A stretch of DNA of 64,000 nt from Saccharicrinis sp. (GCA_024635555.1 JAGXIO010000114.1:1-64000), one strand, 5' to 3'; shown: positions 33,583 to 43,298, numbered from the stretch's first letter. Translations and numbers: made by a program. The notes: generated by a model not told the origin, from the sequence alone.

Positions 33583-34878
33583 ATGACAAAATATATCGAG
33601 CCCACATCGTACGTATTGGAGTGCGTTAAAAGCGGCAAGCAATTTAGCGATAAAGGTTGGTCCTTAGATTCGGAATTTGAGAAGGATCCTACTTTGATAA
33701 GGGCGATTTATGCGAAAAAGCAAATTGAGGTCAAAGATTCTTCCTATGGTGTTTTTCGGTTTGCCGATTGGTTGCCTGTATATAAGATGTTGCAAGGCTC
33801 GTCGGCACCTGTAACTTATAAAAGTGAGGGGCTCGCCAATTATCTTGGGCTAAGTAATTTGTATATCACCTTTAGCGGCTATTGGCCCGAGAGGGGAGCT
33901 AACTTTCGCACCTGCTCCTTCAAGGAAACAGAAGCCTTCGCCGTTGGAGGTCGTTTGAAATCCGATAATGGAGCGGTACTGGTGGTTGCTTCCGCCGGCA
34001 ACACAGCGCGGGCCTTTGCGCGTGTATGTTCCGATAATAATATCCCCTTGCTGTTATGCGTACCCGAAGATAATATTGATGCCTTATGGTTTGATGAGCC
34101 CATTAAGGACAATGTTAAGCTGGTGGTAACTAAAAAGGGCAGCGACTATTTTGATGCCATTCACTTATCAAACCTTGCCTGTCAGCTTAAAGGATTTATA
34201 GCCGAAGGGGGAGCGAAAAATGTGGCGCGCCGCGATGGGATGGGTACAACAACCCTTTCGGCAGTAACCGAAATTGGACAAATCCCCGATTATTATTTTC
34301 AAGCTATTGGCAGCGGCACGGGTGCTATTGCCGCATGGGAGGCCAATTTGCGATTAATAGAGGATGGCCGTTTTGGAAATAATTTGATGAAACTGATGGT
34401 TTCACAAAATGCACCTTTTTTGCCTATACACGATGCATGGAAAGCCAATTCGAGGGCTATGTTGCCTTTGGACGATGATGTGGCACGCAAGCAAGTGGAA
34501 GAGATTGATGCCAAGGTGTTATCGAACCGTAAGCCTCCTTATCCTATTTTTGGTGGTTTGTTCGATGCCATGAGCCATGCTGGGGGTGATGTTTTGTGTG
34601 CTACCAATGCAGAGTCAATACAAGCAGCAAATATTTTTGCGGAAACGGAAGGTAACGATATACATCCGGCAGCATCGGTTGCAACTGCCACTTTAATTAA
34701 AGCCGTAAAGCAAGGTTTGGTAAAAAAAGACGATTGCATTATGCTTAACATTACAGGCGGCGGCGAGGAACGCTTTAAAAAGGAAAAGGAAATTGTATAT
34801 CTAAAACCGGCTCATGTTTTCAGCATAGATCCTCCGCTGCATGTGGTGCAGGAAGTTTTAACGGAGCTTTTTAAGTAG
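33583..34878 (+). CDS. PLP-dependent cysteate synthase-like enzyme
   Basis: A 431-residue fold-type II PLP enzyme related to threonine synthase. The internal-aldimine Lys is most likely in FRTCSFKETEAF; VVASAGNTARAFA (phosphate/carboxylate binding), GSGTGAIAAWEA and NITGGGEERF (PLP ring contact) follow. The sequence style (VLECVKSGKQFSDKGWSL at the start, PVYKMLQGSSAPVTYKSEGL) matches proteins I know as cysteate synthase, which makes L-cysteate from O-phosphoserine and sulfite. In Bacteroidota that is the entry step to sulfonolipids (capnine, sulfobacin). A divergent threonine synthase is the alternative. No other sulfonolipid gene is in the window. Confidence 0.6.
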   Translation: MTKYIEPTSYVLECVKSGKQFSDKGWSLDSEFEKDPTLIRAIYAKKQIEVKDSSYGVFRFADWLPVYKMLQGSSAPVTYKSEGLANYLGLSNLYITFSGYWPERGANFRTCSFKETEAFAVGGRLKSDNGAVLVVASAGNTARAFARVCSDNNIPLLLCVPEDNIDALWFDEPIKDNVKLVVTKKGSDYFDAIHLSNLACQLKGFIAEGGAKNVARRDGMGTTTLSAVTEIGQIPDYYFQAIGSGTGAIAAWEANLRLIEDGRFGNNLMKLMVSQNAPFLPIHDAWKANSRAMLPLDDDVARKQVEEIDAKVLSNRKPPYPIFGGLFDAMSHAGGDVLCATNAESIQAANIFAETEGNDIHPAASVATATLIKAVKQGLVKKDDCIMLNITGGGEERFKKEKEIVYLKPAHVFSIDPPLHVVQEVLTELFK

Positions 34879-34908
34879 CCCTATCCCAAAAACAAAACAT
34901 ATCCCACC

Positions 34909-34946
34909 AAAAGAGCCCAGTTAACATTTGTTAGCTGGGCTCTTTT
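34909..34946. terminator. Bidirectional terminator
   Basis: AAAAGAGCCCAG (34909-34920) pairs perfectly with CTGGGCTCTTTT (34935-34946). A-run and T-run on the two sides let it act for both convergent genes (cysteate-synthase-like and purA). Confidence 0.85.
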
Positions 34947-34972
34947 CTTATTTGTGATTATCTCTTTTGACC

Positions 34973-36241
34973 TTAATTCTCTCCTCTCAAAATTGTCTGT
35001 TCTCTGTCAGGACCTACCGAAATAATAGTGATGGGTATTTCCAGTTCGGTTTCGAGGTAAGAGATGTAGTTGTTCAATTCTTCCGGGAACTCATCTTCCG
35101 ATTTCATTCCTGTTAAATCTTCGTTCCATCCCGGTAATTCGGTATAGATAACCTCCATATTTTCAGGCAGTTCATATGGAAATTCCTCGGTCTCTACGCC
35201 ATTTATTTTATAAGATGTAGCCACCTTAATGGTTTCAAAGGTGCTTAATACATCGCTCTTGGTCATGATAAGTTGCGTTACGCCGTTAATCATGACTGAG
35301 TATTTTAAGGCTACTAAATCCATCCATCCACATCTGCGCGGACGACCTGTTGTAGCACCAAACTCATGTCCGGCCTTGCGCAATGCTTCTCCCGTTTCAT
35401 TTTCCAGCTCGGTAGGGAAGGGACCGCTACCCACACGGGTGCAGTAGGCTTTAAAAATGCCATATACCTCGCCAACTTTATTGGGTGCAATACCCATTCC
35501 GGTACAAGCGCCGGCGCAAATAGTGTTGGAAGAAGTTACAAAAGGATAGGAGCCAAAGTCGATATCCAACAAAGTGCCCTGGGCACCTTCGGCCAAAACG
35601 CTTTTTCCTTGTTTTAGATAGTCGTTAATACGATGCTCACTGTCGATGATGGTGAATTTTTTGATACACTCAATGCCCTCTGCCAATCCTTTTTCAAACT
35701 CTGCAATATTGTACTCAAAGTCGTATATTGTGAGCAACTGTTGGTGCTTCTTTTTTAGGTCGCTATATTTTTTATCAAAATCATTTAATATATCACCAAC
35801 ACGTAAGCCATTTCTTCCCGTTTTATCCATATAGGTTGGCCCAATTCCTTTAAGTGTAGAACCAATTTTGGTGATACCTTTTGAAGCCTCGGAGGCTGCA
35901 TCTAAAATGCGGTGTGTGGGTAATATAAGATGGGCTTTCTTCGATATCATCAAGTTACGCGTCAAGTCCATTCCCATGGCTTCCAGTTTATCTACTTCTT
36001 GCTTAAAGCTTATGGGATCCAAAACCACCCCATTACCTATGATATTCATCTTGTCGGGATGGAAAATGCCCGAAGGAATATTGTGCAATACGTGTTTTAT
36101 GTTGTTAAATTCGAGTGTGTGGCCGGCATTGGGGCCACCCTGAAATCGGGTAATTACATCATACTTTGGGGTCAGTACGTCCACAACTTTACCTTTACCC
36201 TCGTCTCCCCATTGAAGACCAAGAAGAACATCTACTTTCAT
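34973..36241 (-). CDS. purA: Adenylosuccinate synthetase
   Basis: Catalyses GTP-dependent formation of adenylosuccinate from IMP and aspartate, the first committed step to AMP. The 422-residue protein starts LGLQWGDEGKGKVVDVL (catalytic Asp and P-loop), followed by FQGGPNAGHT (catalytic His), GSTLKGIGPTYMDK, VLAEGAQGTLLDIDFG and TGRPRRCGW. Length and motifs are canonical. It lies 192 nt after fur on the same strand; order rsh-fur-purA is common in Bacteroidales as I recall it. Confidence 0.97.
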   Translation of the reverse strand: MKVDVLLGLQWGDEGKGKVVDVLTPKYDVITRFQGGPNAGHTLEFNNIKHVLHNIPSGIFHPDKMNIIGNGVVLDPISFKQEVDKLEAMGMDLTRNLMISKKAHLILPTHRILDAASEASKGITKIGSTLKGIGPTYMDKTGRNGLRVGDILNDFDKKYSDLKKKHQQLLTIYDFEYNIAEFEKGLAEGIECIKKFTIIDSEHRINDYLKQGKSVLAEGAQGTLLDIDFGSYPFVTSSNTICAGACTGMGIAPNKVGEVYGIFKAYCTRVGSGPFPTELENETGEALRKAGHEFGATTGRPRRCGWMDLVALKYSVMINGVTQLIMTKSDVLSTFETIKVATSYKINGVETEEFPYELPENMEVIYTELPGWNEDLTGMKSEDEFPEELNNYISYLETELEIPITIISVGPDREQTILRGEN

Positions 36242-36433
36242 TTGTTAAAGTATTTATATTTTAACTGCTTACACACTTGTTTACCGGTTTCGATATTCAT
36301 CGGTCAAATGAACAATAGAAGTTTGCCCAATGTTGCGAAATGGTTTTTTGAGCGGATGACGTATCGCCATACCACTATATTTGCAATCAACAAAAATAGG
36401 TATTAATAATATTAAAATATAATGGTTTTTGGT

Positions 36434-36883
36434 TTATTTTTGCGAACATTCGTGGCAGATACCGTAAATGTAAAGCGAATGGTGCGATGTTTGAAAATTC
36501 ATTGTTTCGGCGGCATTGTTGAGCACCAATTGTATGCTAGGATCGCAAAACTCTATTACTTTGCTACATTTTATACAGATAAGATGGTCGTGCTGTTTGG
36601 ATTCATAGGCTTTTTCGAATTGGGCAATGTTTTTGCCAAACTGGTGCTTGATAACCATCTTGCATTCCAACAGTAAATCGATGGTGTTGTAGATGGTGGC
36701 TCGGCTTACCCTGTAGTTTTTATTTTTCATATAAATATATAGCGTTTCAACGTCGAAGTGACCTTGGCGCGAATATATCTCATCTAATATTGCAAAACGT
36801 TCAGGCGTTTTCCGGTGTCCGTTTTTTTGCAGAAACTCGGTGAATATTTTTTTTACCTCGTCCTTAGCTTTCACCTTATCCAT
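36434..36883 (-). CDS. Fur-family transcriptional regulator
   Basis: A 149-residue metal-responsive repressor. Winged-helix domain at about 1-85 ([33 protein letters not shown]), then the dimerisation domain with [15 protein letters not shown] and a C-terminal second Cys pair IYGICHEC, giving the structural zinc site. I cannot tell Fur from PerR or Zur by eye, so no symbol is given. It lies between the lgt remnant and purA. Confidence 0.9.
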   Translation of the reverse strand: MDKVKAKDEVKKIFTEFLQKNGHRKTPERFAILDEIYSRQGHFDVETLYIYMKNKNYRVSRATIYNTIDLLLECKMVIKHQFGKNIAQFEKAYESKQHDHLICIKCSKVIEFCDPSIQLVLNNAAETMNFQTSHHSLYIYGICHECSQK

Positions 36884-37060
36884 ATTTAAATCAGTTAAAA
36901 ATAATAGCTAAAGATAGATATTTAGATAAAATAAAGAAATGATTGTTTAGACTAAATTAAAATAAGATATAAAAAAGAGGTAAAGGGGTCGTATTGACGA
37001 GGATTGCAGGTGTGAAATAAATTAAGAAATGCATTCATCTACTTTGCAGTTTTGATTATT
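36884..37060. other. Spacer upstream of fur
   Basis: Very AT-rich, no ORF. A near -7 element TATCTTTA (36919-36912, minus strand) stands about 29 nt before the fur start. No hairpin. Confidence 0.35.
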
Positions 37061-37332
37061 CTACTTTTGTGTGCCGAATATTCTATTTGTCTTTCGTATT
37101 CCATAGATTATAAATGCAATTACAATTAGTATATACGGAACACTTAAAATATGACCCATATCCAATTTTAAGTGTGCTTCATAAGCAACTTGTCTTTCTT
37201 AAAAATCCCTCAGAGAATATAAATACAGAGAATTAGTCCCGCTACGAAAAGTAAACCATAGTAACGAATTGAGATTCCAAAAACATTAATTATTTCAGGG
37301 TCAATATTCCAATGTATATAATTCAATTTCAT
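37061..37332 (-). pseudogene. lgt: Internally deleted, stop-containing lgt remnant
   Basis: Remnant of prolipoprotein diacylglyceryl transferase. From ATG 37332 the minus strand reads 40 codons containing [10 protein letters not shown] and [14 protein letters not shown], the Lgt N-terminus, then an in-frame TGA (37212-37210) followed by GIFKKDK, which continues the family sequence. In another frame, from 37168, KLDMGHILSVPYILIVIA and 17 further residues to TAG (37063-37061) match the Lgt C-terminus (usual MGQILSIPFI). About 200 central residues, including the HGG and catalytic region, are absent. The gene is dead here; lipoprotein genes in the window imply a working lgt elsewhere. Confidence 0.8.
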
Positions 37333-37402
37333 ATACTAAGTTTCAATTTTGTAGTTTGTTCTTCTTGCTTAGCAAACGCCTACTTGTTTTAGGCAGAGTT
37401 AA

Positions 37403-39625
37403 TTAGGTAGGTTGTATTCGGTCCTGACGGGTGACAGTATGTATACCTTTTAATTTCATGAGCTTGTAAATAAGATTGTTTAAATCCTTCACGCTGTGTA
37501 TGTAGAGGTACAGAGAGCCTTCAAAGATGCCATCGTGGCTCTCCACGTTAATGGCTCGCATATTTATGTTTGAATCGTCGGCAATAATCTTAGTCATTTT
37601 GTAAACGATGCCAACCTGGTCTATGCCGGTAAGGTTTACAATAGCCAAAAAGGAAAAGAGTTTATGGGTAGTCCATTGTGCAGATACCAACTGGTGCCCT
37701 TGACTTGACATGAGTTTGATGGCCACAGGACATTTACGATTGTGCAAAACCACTTTTTCTTCATTGTCTACATACCCAACCACATCATCGCCGGGAATGG
37801 GGTTGCAGCAACTTGCAATAATAAAACTGGCTTGGTCAGTTTCGTCATTTAAAACAATAGGTTTGCCCTTGTCTATCTTTGTGTCGGCTATCGGTTTGTC
37901 TTTTTTTCCACCAAACGACAAGCCCCAGTATTTTATCCATTTTTTAGAAGTTTTTTCGATAAGTATTTTATCTAAATCTTTTAGGCCGATGGATTTTTTT
38001 CCCAATTGAAAATAAAGCTCATCCTTTTTTTCAATTTGAAAATGACGGAGAAGTTTGTTTAAAATTCGGTTATTGGTGGTCAGTTTTCTTTTGTTCAGGG
38101 CATCTTCCACAATTTTTTCGCCGATGGCAATATGTTCCTTGCGCTCTTTTTTAAAAGCATCTTTAATGGCCGTTTTGGCTTTGGCCGTGGTAACTATATC
38201 AATCCATTCGTATTTTGGTTCTTGTTTTTCTGCCGTTAAAATTTCTACTTGGTCGCCACTCTTAAGTTCATAGCTGGCCGGCACTAACTTATAGTTTACT
38301 TTGGCTCCAATGCACTTATAGCCTAAGTGCGTATGTATATCAAAAGCAAAATCGAGTGCGGTTGCACCTTTGGGCATAATAATTACCCGCCCTTTGGGTG
38401 TAAAAATCATTATTTCGGAGGCAAAAAGGTTGAGTTTAAAATCATCCAAAAACTCTAGTGAATCCGCAACAGGGTTTTCGAGCATGTCGCGTATGCGTTG
38501 CAGCCAGTTGTCCAGCTCCGATTCCTTTTCGTTAACACCCTTGTACTTATAGTGAGCCGCAAAACCGCGTTCCGCTATTTCGTCCATCCGTTCGCTGCGT
38601 ATCTGAATCTCGACCCATTTGCCTGCAGGACCCATAACGGTGGCATGTAGCGCTTCGTAGCCATTTGCCTTAGGCGTACTTACCCAATCGCGCAGTCTAT
38701 CGGGCTTTGGTTTATATAAATCGGTAATGAGCGAATATATATTCCAGCATTGCGTTTTTTCTGGTGTTAACATATTGTTTTTAAAGACAATACGGATGGC
38801 CAGTACATCGTATATTTCATCTACCTCAATATTTTTTTTCTGCATTTTTATCCAGGTAGAATAAATTGATTTTGGGCGCGATATTAACTCAAAGTCAATG
38901 CCAGCATTTTCAAGCGAGGTTTTGATGGGCGCAACAAAGTTCTCAAGTAGGTCTTTGTTTTTAAGTTGTTTGGTTTCTATTTTATCACTGATATCCTGAT
39001 AGATGGTCGGGTGCTCATACTTTAAGCTCAAGTCTTCCAGTTCGGTTTTTAAGGCATACAAGCCCAGACGATGGGCCAAGGGTGCATATATAAATAAGGT
39101 TTCGCCGGATATCTTAAGCCTTTTGTGCTCTGGCATAGAGTCGAGCGTACGCATATTATGGAGGCGGTCGGCTAATTTAATGATGATTACCCTTACATCC
39201 TCAACCATTGTGAGTAATAGCTTTCTGAAATTTTCGGCTTGCGATGATTGATTTTTGTCGAAAACACCACCCAGTTTGGTGAGGCCTTCTACGATAGAAG
39301 CTACTTTTATACCAAATATAGCCTCCAGATCCTCGTAGGTGTAATCTGTATCTTCTATTACATCGTGCAACAGTGAAGCTGCCACACCGGTGCTTCCTAA
39401 TCCTAATTCATGAGCAACAATGCGGGCAACGGCCAGTGGATGCATAATATAGGGCTCGCCCGATTTGCGGTACACACCCTTATGGGCATCACGAGCCAGC
39501 TCAAAAGCCTTGTTGACAAGCTTGAGTCCATTCTCAGTTCTACACTTGGGGCAGACGCTTATTAATTCGTCAAATGCCTTTCGTACGAGTTCTTTTTCTT
39601 CTATGTCGGATAGGGAGTTGTTCAT
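37403..39625 (-). CDS. RelA/SpoT-family bifunctional (p)ppGpp synthetase/hydrolase
   Basis: A 740-residue stringent-response enzyme. HD hydrolase domain at about 25-180 (MHPLAVARI, LLHDVIEDT, KLADRLHNM), synthetase domain at about 235-360 (RPKSIYSTW, IYDVLAIRIVF, GYEALHATVMGP, WVEIQIRSERMDEIAERG), TGS at about 400-460 (IMIFTPKGRVIIMPKGATAL), then a helical region and a C-terminal ACT domain (FLAIVNLTGIDQVG). The hydrolase motifs are intact, so it should both make and destroy (p)ppGpp. It is 61 nt after the M16 gene pair on the same strand. A stand-alone hydrolase occurs at 5205-5801. Confidence 0.95.
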   Translation of the reverse strand: MNNSLSDIEEKELVRKAFDELISVCPKCRTENGLKLVNKAFELARDAHKGVYRKSGEPYIMHPLAVARIVAHELGLGSTGVAASLLHDVIEDTDYTYEDLEAIFGIKVASIVEGLTKLGGVFDKNQSSQAENFRKLLLTMVEDVRVIIIKLADRLHNMRTLDSMPEHKRLKISGETLFIYAPLAHRLGLYALKTELEDLSLKYEHPTIYQDISDKIETKQLKNKDLLENFVAPIKTSLENAGIDFELISRPKSIYSTWIKMQKKNIEVDEIYDVLAIRIVFKNNMLTPEKTQCWNIYSLITDLYKPKPDRLRDWVSTPKANGYEALHATVMGPAGKWVEIQIRSERMDEIAERGFAAHYKYKGVNEKESELDNWLQRIRDMLENPVADSLEFLDDFKLNLFASEIMIFTPKGRVIIMPKGATALDFAFDIHTHLGYKCIGAKVNYKLVPASYELKSGDQVEILTAEKQEPKYEWIDIVTTAKAKTAIKDAFKKERKEHIAIGEKIVEDALNKRKLTTNNRILNKLLRHFQIEKKDELYFQLGKKSIGLKDLDKILIEKTSKKWIKYWGLSFGGKKDKPIADTKIDKGKPIVLNDETDQASFIIASCCNPIPGDDVVGYVDNEEKVVLHNRKCPVAIKLMSSQGHQLVSAQWTTHKLFSFLAIVNLTGIDQVGIVYKMTKIIADDSNINMRAINVESHDGIFEGSLYLYIHSVKDLNNLIYKLMKLKGIHTVTRQDRIQPT

Positions 39626-39686
39626 TCAGAATTATTTGTACATCAACGTTTTTACTCACAACGCAAACAATAATACTAAAAAAATG

Positions 39687-40964
39687 CTATTTACCTGCAA
39701 CCACTACGTAAAAATCATCCTGTACGAAATATTTATTGGCCAAATCTTTTAGTTTCGACGATGTCATTTCCTGGATGGTTTGCTCAAAGGAGGTAAAATA
39801 ATCAAAGTCAAGGTCAAAGCCTAACAGACCCCGGAATGCATCGGATACAGCAAAAGGGCCGTCCAGATTGCGCATTAAATCACCCAACATATAGTTTTTA
39901 ACACGAGTAAGTTCTTCTTCTTCAACGTCATGGTCGCGTAGTTTAGCCATTTCGTTGAAAATTTCGGTAACGGCTAATTCTCTTTGATCCACCATTACTT
40001 CGGTAGCAATGCCAAATATTCCGGCTTTTAAAAAAGAAACCATGTACGAGTTGATGCCGTAGGTAAGTCCCTTTTCCTCGCGAAGGTTATTCATCAGCCG
40101 GGAACCAAAATATCCGCCAAACAAAGTATTTAGTAACAGCAACGGAAGATAGTCGGGGTTTTCCTTGGTTACGCACGGTCTAACTATTCGTATAGCGGAC
40201 TGTATGGCATTTTCTTTTTCTTCGAGATGGAAGGGCTCTGAAGTGGCAATAACCTCCGGAACATCTTGAACATCTGGGGTTGAATTGCTCCAATCGTTGC
40301 CGCCAAAATGAATGTTGAGCGATGCTAAAAAGTTGTTGCCCGGCTGCCCCGAAACAATAATAGTGCACAGGTTGGAGGCATATTGAGCTTGGTGAAATGA
40401 TTTAACGTCGGACAATGAAATCTCGTCGAAATGATTTAGTTTGGCTACTCTGCCGTAGGGATGATTATTACCAAAGAGTACTTCTTGCGATTTTCGATAG
40501 GCCAGATTTTTCACCTTTTCGGAATCCACCAAATAATCCTGTCTTTTTTTAGCCAAAAGAACATCAAATTCATGTTGGCTTAGTGCTGGTTTTTTAATAA
40601 TCTGTTCTATAATGGGAAGCAACTCGGGCAGGTATCGGGATAGTGTATATAACGTAAGCTGCGCATGATGATAATTGGTAGCTTGTCCCAAGTAAGCCCC
40701 AAAGAAATCTATTTTTTCGGCCACTTCAAACGACGACATAAACTCGGTGCCTTCCTGCAAAAGCGTGTTGGTCATTGAGGCTACCAACGGTTTATTCGAT
40801 TGCACTACGCCAGCCGAAAAAATAAAATCGAGTTTAGTCACTTCTTGTGTGCCGCCATGTATAAAATGCACAGAAACGCCATTGTTTAGCTTCAGTTCCT
40901 GTTGTTCTAATATAGTTAATCCCGTAGGTAAAGCGTATGCGGGCACCTCTTTTCTTTCTAACAT
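39687..40964 (-). CDS. M16-family peptidase, non-catalytic partner
   Basis: A 425-residue M16 (insulinase/processing-peptidase) fold protein. Where active members have HxxEH it reads MTNTLLQEGTEF, so the zinc site is missing. The C-terminal substrate-binding part has the RP/Y-type region LREEKGLTYGINSY. It probably forms a dimer with the catalytic M16 protein encoded immediately upstream, whose stop codon it overlaps by 7 nt, like the alpha/beta subunits of processing peptidases. Confidence 0.88.
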   Translation of the reverse strand: MLERKEVPAYALPTGLTILEQQELKLNNGVSVHFIHGGTQEVTKLDFIFSAGVVQSNKPLVASMTNTLLQEGTEFMSSFEVAEKIDFFGAYLGQATNYHHAQLTLYTLSRYLPELLPIIEQIIKKPALSQHEFDVLLAKKRQDYLVDSEKVKNLAYRKSQEVLFGNNHPYGRVAKLNHFDEISLSDVKSFHQAQYASNLCTIIVSGQPGNNFLASLNIHFGGNDWSNSTPDVQDVPEVIATSEPFHLEEKENAIQSAIRIVRPCVTKENPDYLPLLLLNTLFGGYFGSRLMNNLREEKGLTYGINSYMVSFLKAGIFGIATEVMVDQRELAVTEIFNEMAKLRDHDVEEEELTRVKNYMLGDLMRNLDGPFAVSDAFRGLLGFDLDFDYFTSFEQTIQEMTSSKLKDLANKYFVQDDFYVVVAGK

Positions 40965-42214
40965 TCTACCTGTTTTTTATTTTTTGATAAATAAAATAAT
41001 TTGGAGCAGTTTTGCTCCGTAAAGATGTGTTGCGCATATTTTTGTATATCCCGGGCCGTCACCATGTTGTATTTTTCAACTTCAAGGTTTAAGTCCTCGG
41101 CTTGACTCAATAATTCGAACTGAGCCAGGTTCATGGCTTTGTTCAAAAAGTTTATCTCGGCAAACATCATCGACGACTCTATTTTGTTTTTAACTTTTTG
41201 TAATTCGTATTCACTTACCAAAGTTGATTTTATCCTTTCTATTTCTTTCCAAATAGCTTTTTCGGCATCATAAATACTCACGTTATCGGATATGTTACCT
41301 GCAAAAGTAAACAATCCTTTTTCTACATCGCCGGTGATATAGGCGTGCAAATCGGTAAATAACTTTTGTTCCTTTACCAAACTTTGGAATATTCTGGCAC
41401 TTGTTCCGCTCGACAGTATGTCCGATAGTAAATCGGTAGCATAAAATTCCGCATCTGTTCGGGCACACATATGAAAAACCAATTGCAGTATATCCGTGGG
41501 CACATCTTTAACAACGGTTAGCTCGCGCATTTCGGTTTGTATTGGTTCGCGTGGCAGTTCTCGTTTTTTAACTTCCCTTGCGGGTATACTTCCAAACCAT
41601 TTTTTCACTTTTTCAAAAACATCATCGGGCTCTACGTTTCCGGTAACACAAAGTACTGCATTGTTGGGTGCGTAGTGCGCATAAAAAAAGCTTTTCACTT
41701 CGTCGAGTGTAGCATCTTCAATATGTTTAATATCGGCACCAATAGTAGGCCATTTGTAAGGATGAGTTGTATAGGCTAATGGTCTAATCAGTAGTGGTAT
41801 ATCGCCATAAGGCTGGTTTAAATAGCGCTGTTTAAACTCTTCTATAACTACTTTTTTTTGCACGTCGAGTGATTTTTGCGAAAAGTCGAGAGATAACATG
41901 CGGTCCGATTCGAGCCAAAGTCCTGTTTCGAGGTTTGAGGCTGGCAGCGTTAAGTAGTAGTTGGTAAAGTCGTTGCTGGTCCATGCGTTGTTGTCGCCAC
42001 CGGCATTTTGCAAAGGCATATCGTACGATGGGATATTAATGCTGCCTCCAAACATCAGGTGCTCAAATAAATGGGCAAAACCGGTTTTGCTTTCGTCCTC
42101 ATCCTTTGCCCCAACATTGTATAGTACATTTACGGCAGCTAATGGAGTGGTTTTATCTTGATGCACCACAAGGCGCAGTCCGTTGTCAAGCTTATATTTT
42201 TGTATTTCTATCAT
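40958..42214 (-). CDS. M16-family zinc metallopeptidase, catalytic partner
   Basis: A 418-residue peptidase with the inverted zinc motif His48-x-x-Glu51-His52 (AHLFEHLMF) and a downstream Glu in KKVVIEEFKQ as third ligand. No signal peptide, so probably cytosolic or exported by another route; the substrate is unknown, perhaps peptides. It begins 4 nt after the nitronate monooxygenase gene and overlaps the non-catalytic M16 gene by 7 nt, giving a tight three-gene operon. Confidence 0.92.
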   Translation of the reverse strand: MIEIQKYKLDNGLRLVVHQDKTTPLAAVNVLYNVGAKDEDESKTGFAHLFEHLMFGGSINIPSYDMPLQNAGGDNNAWTSNDFTNYYLTLPASNLETGLWLESDRMLSLDFSQKSLDVQKKVVIEEFKQRYLNQPYGDIPLLIRPLAYTTHPYKWPTIGADIKHIEDATLDEVKSFFYAHYAPNNAVLCVTGNVEPDDVFEKVKKWFGSIPAREVKKRELPREPIQTEMRELTVVKDVPTDILQLVFHMCARTDAEFYATDLLSDILSSGTSARIFQSLVKEQKLFTDLHAYITGDVEKGLFTFAGNISDNVSIYDAEKAIWKEIERIKSTLVSEYELQKVKNKIESSMMFAEINFLNKAMNLAQFELLSQAEDLNLEVEKYNMVTARDIQKYAQHIFTEQNCSKLFYLSKNKKQVEC

Positions 42215-42218
42215 TTGT

Positions 42219-43172
42219 TTAAAATTGAAATGCTGGGCCGCAAAGGTTTTTTATGGTGTTGCGGTACTCCGACAATAAATCAGTCATAATTTCTTTTACA
42301 GGTTTCACTTCATCTATTAATGACGAAACTTGGCCAATTTCCAGTTCACCTTCGTCCATATCGCCCAGGAACATACCTTTTTTGGCTCGTCCTTTACCCA
42401 ATAGGTCTCTTAATTCCTCCATAGTAGCACCTTTGCTCTGCAATTCTTCTACGGTATCCGAAAACTTATTATGTATCAATCGTACGGGAGCCAGTTTTTT
42501 AAGGGTTAAAACGGTACCTCCTTCGGTGGCTTCCACAATTTTTTGTAAAAATGCGGGATGGGCCGAAGATTCTTCACTGGCTGCAAAGCGCGATCCTATC
42601 TGCACGCCATCGGCACCTAAGGCCATGGCCGCTGCCATAGCTCTTCCGGTACCTATTCCTCCTGCGGCAATAAGTGGTAGAGTGCTTGCTCTGTGTATTT
42701 GAGGAATCAATACCATGGTTGTGGTCTCCTCGCGGCTGTTGTGCCCACCTGCCTCAAAACCCTCAGCCACCAAAACATCAACACCGCTGTCTTCGCATTT
42801 TTTTGCAAAACGGCTGTTGGCAATTACATGTGCAACGATAATGCCGTGTGCTTTTAGTTTGGCGGTATATTTGGCAGGACTGCCGGCACTAGTAAAAACA
42901 ATCTTAACATCCTCTTCTATTACCAAATCGATAAGTTTATCTATCTCTGGATAAAGTAAAGGTATGTTAACGCCCCACGGTTTGTCGGTTGCCTTTTTTA
43001 TTTTGGTGATATGTTCATTTAAAACCTCCGAATGCATTGAGCCGGCTCCTAATAGCCCCAATCCACCTTGGTTACTTACCGCTGCAGCAAGCTTCCAGCC
43101 ACTACACCAAACCATACCCGCCTGTATAATGGGGTATTTTATATTAAATATTTGTGTTATTTTATTTTCCAT
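42219..43172 (-). CDS. Nitronate monooxygenase / FabK-like flavoprotein
   Basis: A 317-residue FMN-dependent TIM-barrel enzyme: IIQAGMVWCSGWKLAAAVS at the N-terminus, FEAGGHNSREETTTMVLIP and IAAGGIGTGRAMAAAMALGADGVQIGSRF at the FMN phosphate site. The family covers nitronate monooxygenases and FabK enoyl-ACP reductases; motifs alone do not separate them well, though the GGHN motif favours the nitronate monooxygenase side. First gene of the M16 operon, with a TAnnTTTG -7 element upstream. Confidence 0.85.
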   Translation of the reverse strand: MENKITQIFNIKYPIIQAGMVWCSGWKLAAAVSNQGGLGLLGAGSMHSEVLNEHITKIKKATDKPWGVNIPLLYPEIDKLIDLVIEEDVKIVFTSAGSPAKYTAKLKAHGIIVAHVIANSRFAKKCEDSGVDVLVAEGFEAGGHNSREETTTMVLIPQIHRASTLPLIAAGGIGTGRAMAAAMALGADGVQIGSRFAASEESSAHPAFLQKIVEATEGGTVLTLKKLAPVRLIHNKFSDTVEELQSKGATMEELRDLLGKGRAKKGMFLGDMDEGELEIGQVSSLIDEVKPVKEIMTDLLSEYRNTIKNLCGPAFQF

Positions 43173-43197
43173 TTTGCATCTAAATTTAAACAGCCTG

Positions 43198-43205
43198 CAA
43201 AGATA
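43198..43205 (-). promoter_or_regulatory. -7 element for the nitronate monooxygenase-M16 operon
   Basis: TATCTTTG on the minus strand, 26 nt before the ATG at 43172. No convincing -33 element. Confidence 0.5.
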
Positions 43206-43277
43206 GAATTTTTTAAGGGTGAATTGTGTTTTTGGGTATTTAAAGCCCCATCAATCCGCCCGATAGGGGAAGTAAAA

Positions 43278-43298
43278 AAAGCGAACTGGGTTCGCTTT
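43278..43298 (-). terminator. Terminator of the 43460-45868 receptor gene
   Basis: AAAGCGAA/TTCGCTTT stem with loop CTGGG. On the minus strand it is followed by a run of T. It lies about 160 nt after the receptor stop; the spacer between holds no gene. Confidence 0.8.
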
